Source: Mycolicibacterium vaccae NBRC 14118 = CIP 105934
Lineage (GTDB): Bacteria; Actinomycetota; Actinomycetes; Mycobacteriales; Mycobacteriaceae
Assembly: GCF_001552715.1 (NCBI RefSeq)
Contig: NZ_BCRS01000005.1
Span: forward strand, 1-64,000
DNA length: 64,000 nucleotides
Direction: 5' to 3'
The notes under the pieces were generated by a model. That model was not told the origin of the DNA. It made no database searches and worked only from the letters and a program-made list of their open reading frames with translations. Shown here in pieces: positions 55,398 to 62,876 of this stretch. The translations under genes were made by a program, and so were the position numbers. The number at the start of each line of letters is the position of its first letter. The stretch's first letter is position 1.

Positions 55398-57584
55398 CTA
55401 CGGATCGCGCGGCAGGCCCAACAGCCGTTCGGCGATGATGTTCAGCTGCACCTCCGAGGTGCCGCCGTAGATCGTGGTCGCGCGGCTGGCCAGCAGGTAC
55501 TCCGCCCACCGCCCGGTGATCTGGCCGGGATCGCCGACGACGGCGTCCGTGCCGAACGAGGACACCGCGAACTCGGCGTAGCCCTGCCCGGTCTTCATCG
55601 ACAGCAGCTTGGAGATCGCCGCGGCGGGCATCGGATCGCCGCCGGCCAGCGTCAGCAGCGTCGAGCGCATGTTCAGGATCTTGGCGGCATGGCCCTCGGC
55701 GATCAGGATCCCCGCGTGGTTCTGCGCGATCTGGTCGAACTGGCCCTCGGCGACGAACTCGACGAACTTGTCCAGGCTCGGCAGGAACGGCGGCTCGCTG
55801 CTGCCGATGGACACCCGCTCATTGGTCAGCGTGTTGCGGCTGACCTCCCAGCCGCGGTTGACCTCGCCCAGCACCATGTCGTCGGGGACGAAGACGTCGT
55901 CGATGAACACCGTGTTGAACATCGCGTTGCCCGTCAGCTCGCGCAGCGGTTTGACCTCCACCCCCTCGCTCTTCATGTCGAGCAGGAAGTAGGTGATCCC
56001 CGCGTGTTTCGGCGCGCTCGGGTCGGTGCGGGCCAGCAGCGCGCCCCATTCGGAGAACTGCGCGCCGGTGGTCCAGATCTTCTGGCCGGTGATGCGCCAG
56101 CCGCCGTCGACCTTGGTGGCCTTGGTGGTCAGGCTGGCCAGGTCGGAACCGGCGCCCGGCTCGGAGAACAACTGGCACCAGATCATCTCGCCGCGGAAGG
56201 TCGGCGGCAGGAAGCGCTGCTGCTGCGCGTCGGTGCCGAACGCGACGATCGACGGGATGATCCAGGCGGCGATGCCCATCTGCGGACGCTTGACGCGGCC
56301 CGCCGCGAACTCCTGGGCGATGATGATCTGCTCGATCGGGCTCGCCGCGCGGCCCCACGGCACCGGCAGGTGGGGCTGTACCCAACCGCCCTCGGCGATC
56401 GCGGTGTTGCGCTGCTCGCGCGGAATCTCCTTCAGCGCAGCCACTTCCGTGCGGATCTCGTCGCGCAGCTTCTCGGTGTCGGGATCGAGGTCGATGTTCA
56501 GCGCCCGCATGCCGGTGCTGGTCGCCAGGTCGACCACCCGCTGCGGGTAGTCCGAGGCGCGACCGAACGAGGCCGCCAGCACCAGGGCGCGGCGGTAATA
56601 GACGTTGGTGTCGTGCTCCCAGGTGAAGCCGATGCCGCCGTGCACCTGGATGCAGTCCTGCGTGCAGTGCTGCGCCGCCACCGGGGCCAGCGTCGCGGCC
56701 ACCGCGGCCGCGAATTCGTATGCGGTGTACGGGTTTTCACGCCCCTCATCGATGGCCCGGGCGGCGTCCCAGACCGTGGCGGTGGCCCGCTCGGTCTCGG
56801 CGATCATGCCCGCGCACTTGTGCTTGATGGCCTGGAACTGGCCGATCGGGCGGCCGAACTGCTCGCGGATCTTCGCGTACTCCGACGCGGTGTCGGTGGC
56901 CCATCGCGCGACGCCGATCGCCTCCGCGGACAGCAGGGTCGACATCAGCGCACGGGCGTGGCCCCGGCTCAGATTGGCCAGCACGCGGTCGTCGCCGACC
57001 TCGACGGCGTTGGCCCGCACGTGGGCGACCGGGCGCAGCGGGTCGACGCTGGGCACCGGCTCGATCTCCAGTCCGGCGGCGTCGAGCACCACCCATTCCT
57101 CGCCGGACTCGATCGCGACCGGCAGGACCAGCAGCGACGCCTGGGCGGCGGCGGGCACCGCGCGGGCCTCGCCGCGGATCACCAGGCGGTCGCCCTGCCG
57201 CGTCGCCGTCAGGCCGGAGTCGAGTGCGTACGCGGCGATGACCTCACCGGACGCGAGGTCGCCGAGCACCGCGGCGTCGGGGTTGTCGGCGGCGATCAGC
57301 GCGCTGGCGATGGCGGACGGGACGAACGGCCCCGGCACCGCGCCGTAGCCGAATTCGGCGATGACGACGGCCAGTTCGAGGATGCCGAAGCCCTGTCCGC
57401 CGACCGACTCGGCCAGGTGCACGCCCTGCAGGCCCTGCTCGGCCGCGGACTTCCAGTACGGCGGCGGGTTGGGGACCGGGTTCTCCAGGGCCTCGTGCAG
57501 CACCTCGGACGGGGCGACCCGTTCGACGAAGGACCGCACCGAATCGGCCAGGTCGTTGTGCTCTTCCAGGATCGCGATGGGCAT
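55398..57584 (-). CDS. fadE6: Two-domain acyl-CoA dehydrogenase (FadE6-like)
   Basis: The 728-residue product carries two acyl-CoA dehydrogenase units. The first (about 1-375) reads GVHLAESVGGQGFGILELAVV, REQFGRPIGQFQAIKHKCAGM and VHGGIGFTWEHDTNVYYRRAL. The second (about 395-728) reads WCQLFSEPGAGSDLASLTTKATKV, ITGQKIWTTGAQFSEWGALLARTD and SRATTIYGGTSEVQLNIIAERLLGLPRD. Length and place match FadE6 (Rv0271c); FadE34 has a similar build. The fusion corresponds to the two-subunit enzymes used on bulky substrates such as steroid side chains. A palindrome lies 33 bp upstream. Confidence 0.85.
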   Translation of the reverse strand: MPIAILEEHNDLADSVRSFVERVAPSEVLHEALENPVPNPPPYWKSAAEQGLQGVHLAESVGGQGFGILELAVVIAEFGYGAVPGPFVPSAIASALIAADNPDAAVLGDLASGEVIAAYALDSGLTATRQGDRLVIRGEARAVPAAAQASLLVLPVAIESGEEWVVLDAAGLEIEPVPSVDPLRPVAHVRANAVEVGDDRVLANLSRGHARALMSTLLSAEAIGVARWATDTASEYAKIREQFGRPIGQFQAIKHKCAGMIAETERATATVWDAARAIDEGRENPYTAYEFAAAVAATLAPVAAQHCTQDCIQVHGGIGFTWEHDTNVYYRRALVLAASFGRASDYPQRVVDLATSTGMRALNIDLDPDTEKLRDEIRTEVAALKEIPREQRNTAIAEGGWVQPHLPVPWGRAASPIEQIIIAQEFAAGRVKRPQMGIAAWIIPSIVAFGTDAQQQRFLPPTFRGEMIWCQLFSEPGAGSDLASLTTKATKVDGGWRITGQKIWTTGAQFSEWGALLARTDPSAPKHAGITYFLLDMKSEGVEVKPLRELTGNAMFNTVFIDDVFVPDDMVLGEVNRGWEVSRNTLTNERVSIGSSEPPFLPSLDKFVEFVAEGQFDQIAQNHAGILIAEGHAAKILNMRSTLLTLAGGDPMPAAAISKLLSMKTGQGYAEFAVSSFGTDAVVGDPGQITGRWAEYLLASRATTIYGGTSEVQLNIIAERLLGLPRDP

Positions 57585-57616
57585 AGCTGCACCTCTTCAC
57601 GTCGTCGTGACTGGTC

Positions 57617-57628
57617 CCAACCGGTTGG
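57617..57628. promoter_or_regulatory. Palindrome upstream of fadE6
   Basis: CCAACCGGTTGG is a perfect 12-bp palindrome, 33 bp before the fadE6-like start and in the gap behind the hydroxyacid dehydrogenase gene. It may be an operator for one of the nearby TetR proteins; no promoter hexamers were assigned. Confidence 0.4.
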
Positions 57629-57639
57629 TTGGCTCGAGG

Positions 57640-58590
57640 CTACCCGTCCACCTGGTTCACCACGTTGGCGAGGTGGCGTCCGTCACGTAGTCGTTCGCAG
57701 TTGTCCACCGCGAACTCCAGATAGCGGCGCATGGTGTCGGCGGTGTACCAGGTCACGTGCGGAGTCAGCACCACGTTGGGCAGGGCCAGCAGCGGATTGT
57801 CCGCCGGCACCGGCTCGACGGCGAACACGTCGAGGCCGGCCGCGGCCAGCGTGCCGCCGCGCAGCGCGTCGACCAGCGCCGCCTCGTCGACGACCGGGCC
57901 GCGCGAGGTGTTGATCAGCACCGCGTCGTCCTTCATCTGTTCCAGCGCGTCCCGGCCCAGCAGGCCGGCGGTGGCGTCGGTGAGCGGCAGGTGCAGCGAG
58001 ACGATGTCGCTGTGGGCCAACAGCTCCGGCAGGGTGCGCCAACCGGGGCTGCCGTCGTCGCGGGTGCTGGTGTGGAGCACCTCGGCGCCCATCGCGACCA
58101 GGATGCGCTCGACCTGTTTGGCGATGTTGCCGTAACCGACCAACCCGACGGTGCAGCTCGCGATGTCGCGGACCGTCTCACCCAGCGACGGGTCCGACGG
58201 CCAGCCCCGGCCTGCGCGGGTGGCCCGGTCGAGTTCGGGAAGCCTGCGCAGCGCGGCCAGCATCAGCAGCAGCGTGCCCTCGGCGACCGACGGCGCGTTG
58301 GCTCCCGGCATGTTGGCCACCGCCACCCCGCGGGCCGTCGCGGCGTCGACGTCGATGGTGTTGACGCCCGCGCCCAGCTTGTGGACCAGGCGCAGCCGGG
58401 ACGCCTTGGCCAGGTCCTCGCCCGACAGCGGCCGCAACACGTGCCAGAGCACCTCGGCTTCGGGCAATTCGGCGTAGAAGGTGTCGTCGTCGTCCTCGGC
58501 GCAGAACCGGATGTCCAGCCAATCACGGTGCGGGGCAAGGAATTCGGTGACCCTGACGCCCGGCACGAAATGCGCCAGCACCCTCACCAT
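57640..58590 (-). CDS. D-isomer-specific 2-hydroxyacid dehydrogenase family protein
   Basis: The 316-residue protein has LRLVHKLGAGVNTIDVDAATARGVAVANMPGANA, a cofactor motif VGLVGYGNIAKQVERILVAMG, INTSRGPVVDEAALVDAL with the catalytic Arg, AAGLDVFAVEP with the Glu and VVLTPHVTWYT with the His. It should reduce a 2-keto acid or oxidise a D-2-hydroxy acid with NAD(P). The ATG at 58590 overlaps the upstream hydrolase stop. It has no counterpart at this place in M. tuberculosis as I recall it. Confidence 0.88.
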   Translation of the reverse strand: MVRVLAHFVPGVRVTEFLAPHRDWLDIRFCAEDDDDTFYAELPEAEVLWHVLRPLSGEDLAKASRLRLVHKLGAGVNTIDVDAATARGVAVANMPGANAPSVAEGTLLLMLAALRRLPELDRATRAGRGWPSDPSLGETVRDIASCTVGLVGYGNIAKQVERILVAMGAEVLHTSTRDDGSPGWRTLPELLAHSDIVSLHLPLTDATAGLLGRDALEQMKDDAVLINTSRGPVVDEAALVDALRGGTLAAAGLDVFAVEPVPADNPLLALPNVVLTPHVTWYTADTMRRYLEFAVDNCERLRDGRHLANVVNQVDG

Positions 58591-59720
58591 CGATGTGCGA
58601 TCCACCCGGCGATGATATCGGCCTTCTCGGCGCGCGCCCCCGGCGTGGTGAAGTAATGGTCGGTATCGACCGAGCGAGTCTCCTTGTCGGTGCTGCCGAG
58701 CGCGTCGTGGATCCGCTGGGCGTCGGAGGGGTAGACGCCGGTGTCCTGTTCGGCGTTGATCACCAACGCGGGGCAGGTGATCCGCGCCAGGTGCGGTTCG
58801 GCGCGGGTCTGCGCGTGGCGCAGGCTCCACATGCCCAGCCAGTTGCGCAGCGTGCAGGCCGCCGCGATCCCGTGCGTGGACCGGTTCGCCTTGGCGGGCA
58901 CGCCCGCGTAGCACGAGTTGGCAGGCCGTTTCGTCGGTTCCAGGCCGGGGTCGACCATGCGTGGGTCGGCCCAGGTGCGCATCACCGTGAAGGGCCGGTC
59001 GGAGAATCCGGCCGCGCGGACCCGGACCAGTTCGGCCTCGGCCCAGTCGGTGATGGCGTCGTTGCGGGCGATCTGGGCGGCCCGGTACCGCGCGACGAAG
59101 TCCGGGCTGTAGGGCGGACCGTTCCGGTCGTTGAACAGGTCGAGGTCGGAATCGGTTGCCACCGCGTCGTTCTCGTCGACGACGGAGGCGTCCATCCACG
59201 CGGTCAGCACATCCGGCCGGCCGGGGTGGGCGGCGCTGGCGATGTAGCCGTCGGCCGGCGGCAGGTCATCGAGTCCTGCGGCGGGCCGCATCCCGGGCAG
59301 CGGGGTGACGTGCTTGCCGACGGCGTTGGCCTGGTAGGCCGCCATCAACGACCCGCCACCGGAATTGCCGAGGAGGATCACGGTTTCGACGCCCTGGACC
59401 TCGCGCAGCCAGCGCACGCCGACACCGATGCCGACGAGTGCGTGGTCGAGCAGGAAGCTGCTCTCGAATCCCCGGAACCGGGTGTTCCAGCCCAGGAAGC
59501 CGACTCCCCGGGCGGCCATGTAGTCGGCGAGATAGTGCTCGGAGAAGTCGATCTGGTAGTGCGTGGCGATCATCGCCACTTTCGGGGTGTGGCCGGCGGC
59601 GCGGTGGTAGAGCCCCTGACACGGGTGCCCGCCCGAGCCGGCCCGCCGTGCGGTCGGCGAGTCGAGGCCGATGAATTCCCGGGTGACGCCGGGTGTCTGG
59701 GTGTCGGCTGGCTGGCTCAT
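58584..59720 (-). CDS. Alpha/beta hydrolase (Rv0272c-like)
   Basis: The 378-residue protein reads KVAMIATHYQIDFSEHYLADYMAARGVGFLGWNTRFRG, VILLGNSGGGSLMAAYQANAVG with the nucleophile Ser in G-N-S-G-G, ALVINAEQDTGVYPSDA with the acid and SVDTDHYFTTPG with the His. Size and neighbours match Rv0272c. The start overlaps the TetR stop (ATGA). The substrate is unknown; a thioester or ester intermediate of the nearby acyl-CoA pathway is a reasonable guess. Confidence 0.85.
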   Translation of the reverse strand: MSQPADTQTPGVTREFIGLDSPTARRAGSGGHPCQGLYHRAAGHTPKVAMIATHYQIDFSEHYLADYMAARGVGFLGWNTRFRGFESSFLLDHALVGIGVGVRWLREVQGVETVILLGNSGGGSLMAAYQANAVGKHVTPLPGMRPAAGLDDLPPADGYIASAAHPGRPDVLTAWMDASVVDENDAVATDSDLDLFNDRNGPPYSPDFVARYRAAQIARNDAITDWAEAELVRVRAAGFSDRPFTVMRTWADPRMVDPGLEPTKRPANSCYAGVPAKANRSTHGIAAACTLRNWLGMWSLRHAQTRAEPHLARITCPALVINAEQDTGVYPSDAQRIHDALGSTDKETRSVDTDHYFTTPGARAEKADIIAGWIAHRW

Positions 59721-60349
59721 GGCGTGCGCGTCTCCGGGTGGTAGATGGTGCGGTAGAAGATGTCTGCCAGCGTCTTCACGCAGGCCGCGTCGTCGGCCTC
59801 GGTGCCGCCGTTGACGCCCGAGAGCTGTTGGTAGCAGAACTGGTTGAGCATCGAGACCAGCGCCACCGCGACCAGCTGGGGATCGTCGCCCTGGCAGAAG
59901 CCCTGGCGCTGGGCGTCTTTCACCATCGAGGTGACCAACGCGATCGGTAGCGAGCAGATCTCGTTCCAGTACTGGGCGAAGTCGTCGCTGACCGTGGCCA
60001 ACTGGCTGACCGCGATGATCTCGGCCAGTCGATTGCGATAGGTGTCCCAGTGCGCGGCCGCCGCTTGGTGTGAGCGCTCGCGGTTGGTCACGTCCGGTCG
60101 TGCGGCGGCCAGCGCCCGGGTGCGGGCTTCGTCGCGGAAGCGCACCGCCCACTCGCGGACCATCGCCTCCTTGGAGTCGTAATAGTTGTAGAACGATGCG
60201 GTGGATCGACCGGCCTCGCCCGCGATGTCGGCGATCGTGGTGGCCAGGATGCCCTTGCGCGCCACCACCGTGCGCGCCGCCGCGTCGATCGCGGCCCGGG
60301 TCTGGCGCCCGCGCACCGTCGGGAGTTCTTCCCGGGGACTGACGCTCAC
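59717..60349 (-). CDS. TetR-family regulator (Rv0273c-like)
   Basis: The 210-residue protein has the HTH RGRQTRAAIDAAARTVVARKGILATTIADIAGEAGRSTASFYNYYDSKEAMVREWAVRF and a helical C-domain of the mycobacterial type. It leads the operon TetR-hydrolase-dehydrogenase. An 11-bp inverted repeat lies 43 bp upstream, between this gene and the divergent VOC gene, so it probably controls its own operon and perhaps the VOC gene. Confidence 0.88.
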   Translation of the reverse strand: MSVSPREELPTVRGRQTRAAIDAAARTVVARKGILATTIADIAGEAGRSTASFYNYYDSKEAMVREWAVRFRDEARTRALAAARPDVTNRERSHQAAAAHWDTYRNRLAEIIAVSQLATVSDDFAQYWNEICSLPIALVTSMVKDAQRQGFCQGDDPQLVAVALVSMLNQFCYQQLSGVNGGTEADDAACVKTLADIFYRTIYHPETRTP

Positions 60350-60391
60350 CTGACACCCACCCGCGCTGCGCTCCTGTTCACCGTTGATCTG

Positions 60392-60419
60392 AAACTGAAT
60401 CTGATGTTAGATTCAGTTT
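60392..60419. promoter_or_regulatory. TetR operator candidate
   Basis: A perfect 11-bp inverted repeat (AAACTGAATCT / AGATTCAGTTT) with a 6-bp spacer, 43 bp upstream of the TetR start, in an otherwise GC-rich region. The A/T-rich symmetric form is typical of TetR sites, and overlap with the promoter is likely. Confidence 0.7.
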
Positions 60420-60430
60420 TGCACCCCGCG

Positions 60431-60493
60431 CGCCGAAATTGCATTCCAGTCGGTCATCACCCGAACTTTCCCGACCGGAATGCACGTTCGGCG
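60431..60493. repeat. Palindromic intergenic repeat, family B, copy 2
   Basis: Arms 60431-60453 (CGCCGAAATTGCATTCC...) and 60471-60493 pair at 20 of 23 positions with a 17-base loop. The outer stem shares GCCGAAAT-GCATTCCA with the copy at 43152, while the inner stem differs but still pairs. Confidence 0.7.
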
Positions 60494-60519
60494 GAGAGCG
60501 GACAACGGAAGGCGCGACC

Positions 60520-61095
60520 GTGATCAAGCCGGACAACACGAACACCGAGTTCGAACTCGGCGGCATCAACCATGTGGCCCTGGTGTGCTCGGACATGCAG
60601 AAGACCGTCGACTTCTACAGCGGTGTGCTCGGAATGCCGTTGGTCAAGTCGCTGGATCTGCCCGGCGGCATGGGTCAGCACTTCTTCTTCGACGCGGGCA
60701 ACGGCGACTGCGTCGCGTTCTTCTGGTTCGCCGACGCCCCGGACCGGGTGCCGGGCATCTCCTCACCCGAGGCCATCCCGGGTATCGGCGACATCGTCAG
60801 CGCCGTGAGCACGATGAACCACCTGGCGTTCCACGTGCCCGCCGAGAAGTTCGACGATTACCGCCGCCGGCTCAAGGACAAAGGGGTGCGCGTGGGCCCG
60901 GTCCTCAACCACGACGAGAGCGACATGCAGGTCTCCGCGACGCTGCATCCCGGGGTGTACGTGCGGTCCTTCTACTTCCTCGACCCCGACGGGATCACCC
61001 TCGAGTTCGCCTGCTGGACCAAGGAGTTCGGCGAGTCCGACACCACCACGGTGCCCAAGACCGCCGCCGACCGGCGGGTACCGGTCTCGGGTTAG
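60520..61095 (+). CDS. VOC family protein (Rv0274-like)
   Basis: The 191-residue protein has two glyoxalase-like halves: GGINHVALVCSDMQKTVDFYSGVLGMPLVKS and MNHLAFHVPAEKFDDYRRRLKDKGVRV, then YVRSFYFLDPDGITLEFACWTKEFG. His in INHVAL and the Glu in TLEFAC fit an extradiol dioxygenase or isomerase metal site. The GTG at 60520 begins 26 bp after the palindromic repeat. Neighbours and length match Rv0274. The substrate is unknown. Confidence 0.85.
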   Translation: MIKPDNTNTEFELGGINHVALVCSDMQKTVDFYSGVLGMPLVKSLDLPGGMGQHFFFDAGNGDCVAFFWFADAPDRVPGISSPEAIPGIGDIVSAVSTMNHLAFHVPAEKFDDYRRRLKDKGVRVGPVLNHDESDMQVSATLHPGVYVRSFYFLDPDGITLEFACWTKEFGESDTTTVPKTAADRRVPVSG

Positions 61096-61712
61096 TCGCG
61101 GTACAGCGCGGGATCGGCGAGCCGGTCGAGTAGCGCGCCGAGTCGGCGGGCCAGTTCGGCCGGGGTGAAGTCGAGGTCGCCGGCCAACCAGGCGCTCAAT
61201 GTCTGGGCGACCCCACCGACGGCGAAATGGGCCGCGGCCCTGATCCGTTCGTTCTGCTCCAGTTGCAGCGTGGTCCCCGCGTGCTGGCCGGACAGCAGCG
61301 CGAACAACGCGCCGGACTCCGCGCGCTTGCGCACCACCACCGGGTTGTCCAGCCGCGCGCTGAACAGCAGCCGGCCCACGCGCACGTCATCGGAGATGGT
61401 GCGCACGATGTTGGCCATGCCCTCCCGGCTCTGTTCGCGTAACGGTGCGGCCGCGACGGCGGCCTGCGTGGTGGCGGCGATGTCGGCGACCACCCAGTCG
61501 AACACGGCGCCGACGAACGCGTCCTTGTCGGTGAAGCTCTCGTAGAAGTAGCGCGCCGCCAGACCGGCCTGCGCGCAGATCGCGCGGACGGTCAGATCGG
61601 GCGGCGCCGACCGGCCGCCCAGCAGGTCCAGTCCGGCCTCCAGGAACCGGCGCCTGCGCTCGGCGACACGCTGCGGAGCCTGCACGCCGCGGTACGGGCG
61701 AACCTGGGCCAT
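61092..61712 (-). CDS. TetR-family regulator (Rv0275c-like)
   Basis: The 206-residue product has the HTH RVAERRRRFLEAGLDLLGGRSAPPDLTVRAICAQAGLAARYFYESFTDKDAFVGAVFDWV, a YFYESF variant of the TetR recognition-helix end, and a helical ligand domain. The ATG at 61712 is used; ATG 61721 is possible. It is convergent with the VOC gene (4-bp overlap) and diverges from the MpaB-type gene, whose promoter region it could control. Confidence 0.87.
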   Translation of the reverse strand: MAQVRPYRGVQAPQRVAERRRRFLEAGLDLLGGRSAPPDLTVRAICAQAGLAARYFYESFTDKDAFVGAVFDWVVADIAATTQAAVAAAPLREQSREGMANIVRTISDDVRVGRLLFSARLDNPVVVRKRAESGALFALLSGQHAGTTLQLEQNERIRAAAHFAVGGVAQTLSAWLAGDLDFTPAELARRLGALLDRLADPALYRD

Positions 61713-61806
61713 GGCAACCATCTTGACACTCGCCGAGGCCGGGCGGCAATATCTGGAAACCGGTGTTCGCACATTTGCGTCTGCCGCCTTCGAGAGGAGT
61801 GCTCCT

Positions 61807-62709
61807 GTGACCCTGGACGAATCGGTCGGCGCGCAGGTGCCGGTCGTCGAACGGCCGGTGAACACCTCGACGGGCCCGGTGGGCCAGGGTGGGCGCGCGT
61901 CCCGGGTCGACGGCGTGCTCGGCCTCGGCCTGTTGGCCGGGCCGGCGAACGTGATCATGCAGCTCGCCCGACCGGGGGTCGGCTACGGCGTCGTCGAGAG
62001 TCGGGTGGAGAGCGGCCGGATCGACCGTCACCCGGTCAAGCGGGCCCGCACCACCTTCACTTACCTCGCGGTGTCCACCAGCGGCACCGCCGAGCAGCAG
62101 GCCGCATTCCGGCGCGCGGTCAACCGGGCCCACGCGCAGGTGTTCTCCACCGACGAGAGCCCGGTGAAGTACCACGCCTTCGACAAGGAACTGCAGCTGT
62201 GGGTCGGCGCGTGCCTCTACAAGGGCGTGCTCGACGTACACCGGTTGTTCGACGGCGAACTCGACGACGCGGCCGCCGACCGCCTGTACCTCAAGGGCCG
62301 GGCGCTGGCGACGATGCTGCAGGTGCCCGAGGACATGTGGCCCGCAGACCGGGCCGCGTTCGACCGCTACTGGCAGAAGTCCCTCGACGAGGTGCACATC
62401 GACGACGCCGTGCGGGAGTTCCTGCTGCCGATCGCGGCGTCCCGGCTGCGCGGTCTGGCCCTGCCGGGTCCGCTGCAGCGGCAGGCGGAGAAGGTGGCGC
62501 TGCTGATCACCACCGGTTTCCTGCCGCAGCGTTTCCGTGACGAGATGCGGCTGCCGTGGGACGCCCAGCGGCAACGCCGGTTCGACCGGTTGATGACCGC
62601 GTTGGGGACCGTCAACCGGGTGTCGCCCAGAATCGTCCGGGAGTTTCCGTTCAACGTGCTGCTCAAGGACCTCGACTGGCGAATCCGCACGGGGCGTCCG
62701 CTGGTCTGA
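61807..62709 (+). CDS. DUF2236/MpaB-type oxygenase family protein (Rv0276-like)
   Basis: The 300-residue protein reads GLLAGPANVIMQLARPGVGYGVVESRVESGRI and RTTFTYLAVSTSGTAEQQAAFRRAVNRAHAQVFST, then ELQLWVGACLYKGVLDVHRLFDG, the DUF2236 pattern (oxygenase MpaB/latex-clearing-like, heme-bearing in characterised members). The GTG at 61807 with GAGAGGAG upstream gives the length of Rv0276; an in-frame ATG at 61711 overlaps the divergent TetR gene. It is the last gene before the ESX-3 locus. Confidence 0.83.
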   Translation: MTLDESVGAQVPVVERPVNTSTGPVGQGGRASRVDGVLGLGLLAGPANVIMQLARPGVGYGVVESRVESGRIDRHPVKRARTTFTYLAVSTSGTAEQQAAFRRAVNRAHAQVFSTDESPVKYHAFDKELQLWVGACLYKGVLDVHRLFDGELDDAAADRLYLKGRALATMLQVPEDMWPADRAAFDRYWQKSLDEVHIDDAVREFLLPIAASRLRGLALPGPLQRQAEKVALLITTGFLPQRFRDEMRLPWDAQRQRRFDRLMTALGTVNRVSPRIVREFPFNVLLKDLDWRIRTGRPLV

Positions 62710-62761
62710 TCCTGGTCGTGAGCCGGTTCACGGCCGCGCCCGACCCGGTGCGTCTCGACAC

Positions 62762-62811
62762 TTAGGTCATGCAATGCTAACTTCAGCCGAAGTTAGCTTA
62801 GCCATACATAA
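62762..62811 (+). promoter_or_regulatory. IdeR-type iron boxes upstream of eccA3
   Basis: Two 19-bp segments resemble the IdeR consensus TTAGGTTAGGCTAACCTAA at 14 of 19 positions each: 62762-62780 (TTAGGTCATGCAATGCTAA) and 62793-62811 (TTAGCTTAGCCATACATAA). Between them is a perfect inverted repeat with 9-bp arms, GCTAACTTC / GAAGTTAGC (62776-62797). ESX-3 is known to be iron (IdeR) and zinc (Zur) regulated in mycobacteria, which fits the position. Confidence 0.65.
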
Positions 62812-62876
62812 GTCGTCGCAAGGAGATGCGGGGGACGGGGTCCGGTAGTGCCGGGGTCCGGCACCGCGAAAAGCTC

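Noticed and set aside
55356..57914. Plus-strand open frame of about 850 codons opposite fadE6
   Set aside because: Composition is Arg/Gly/His/Gln-rich without any family pattern; the minus strand encodes two complete dehydrogenase domains.
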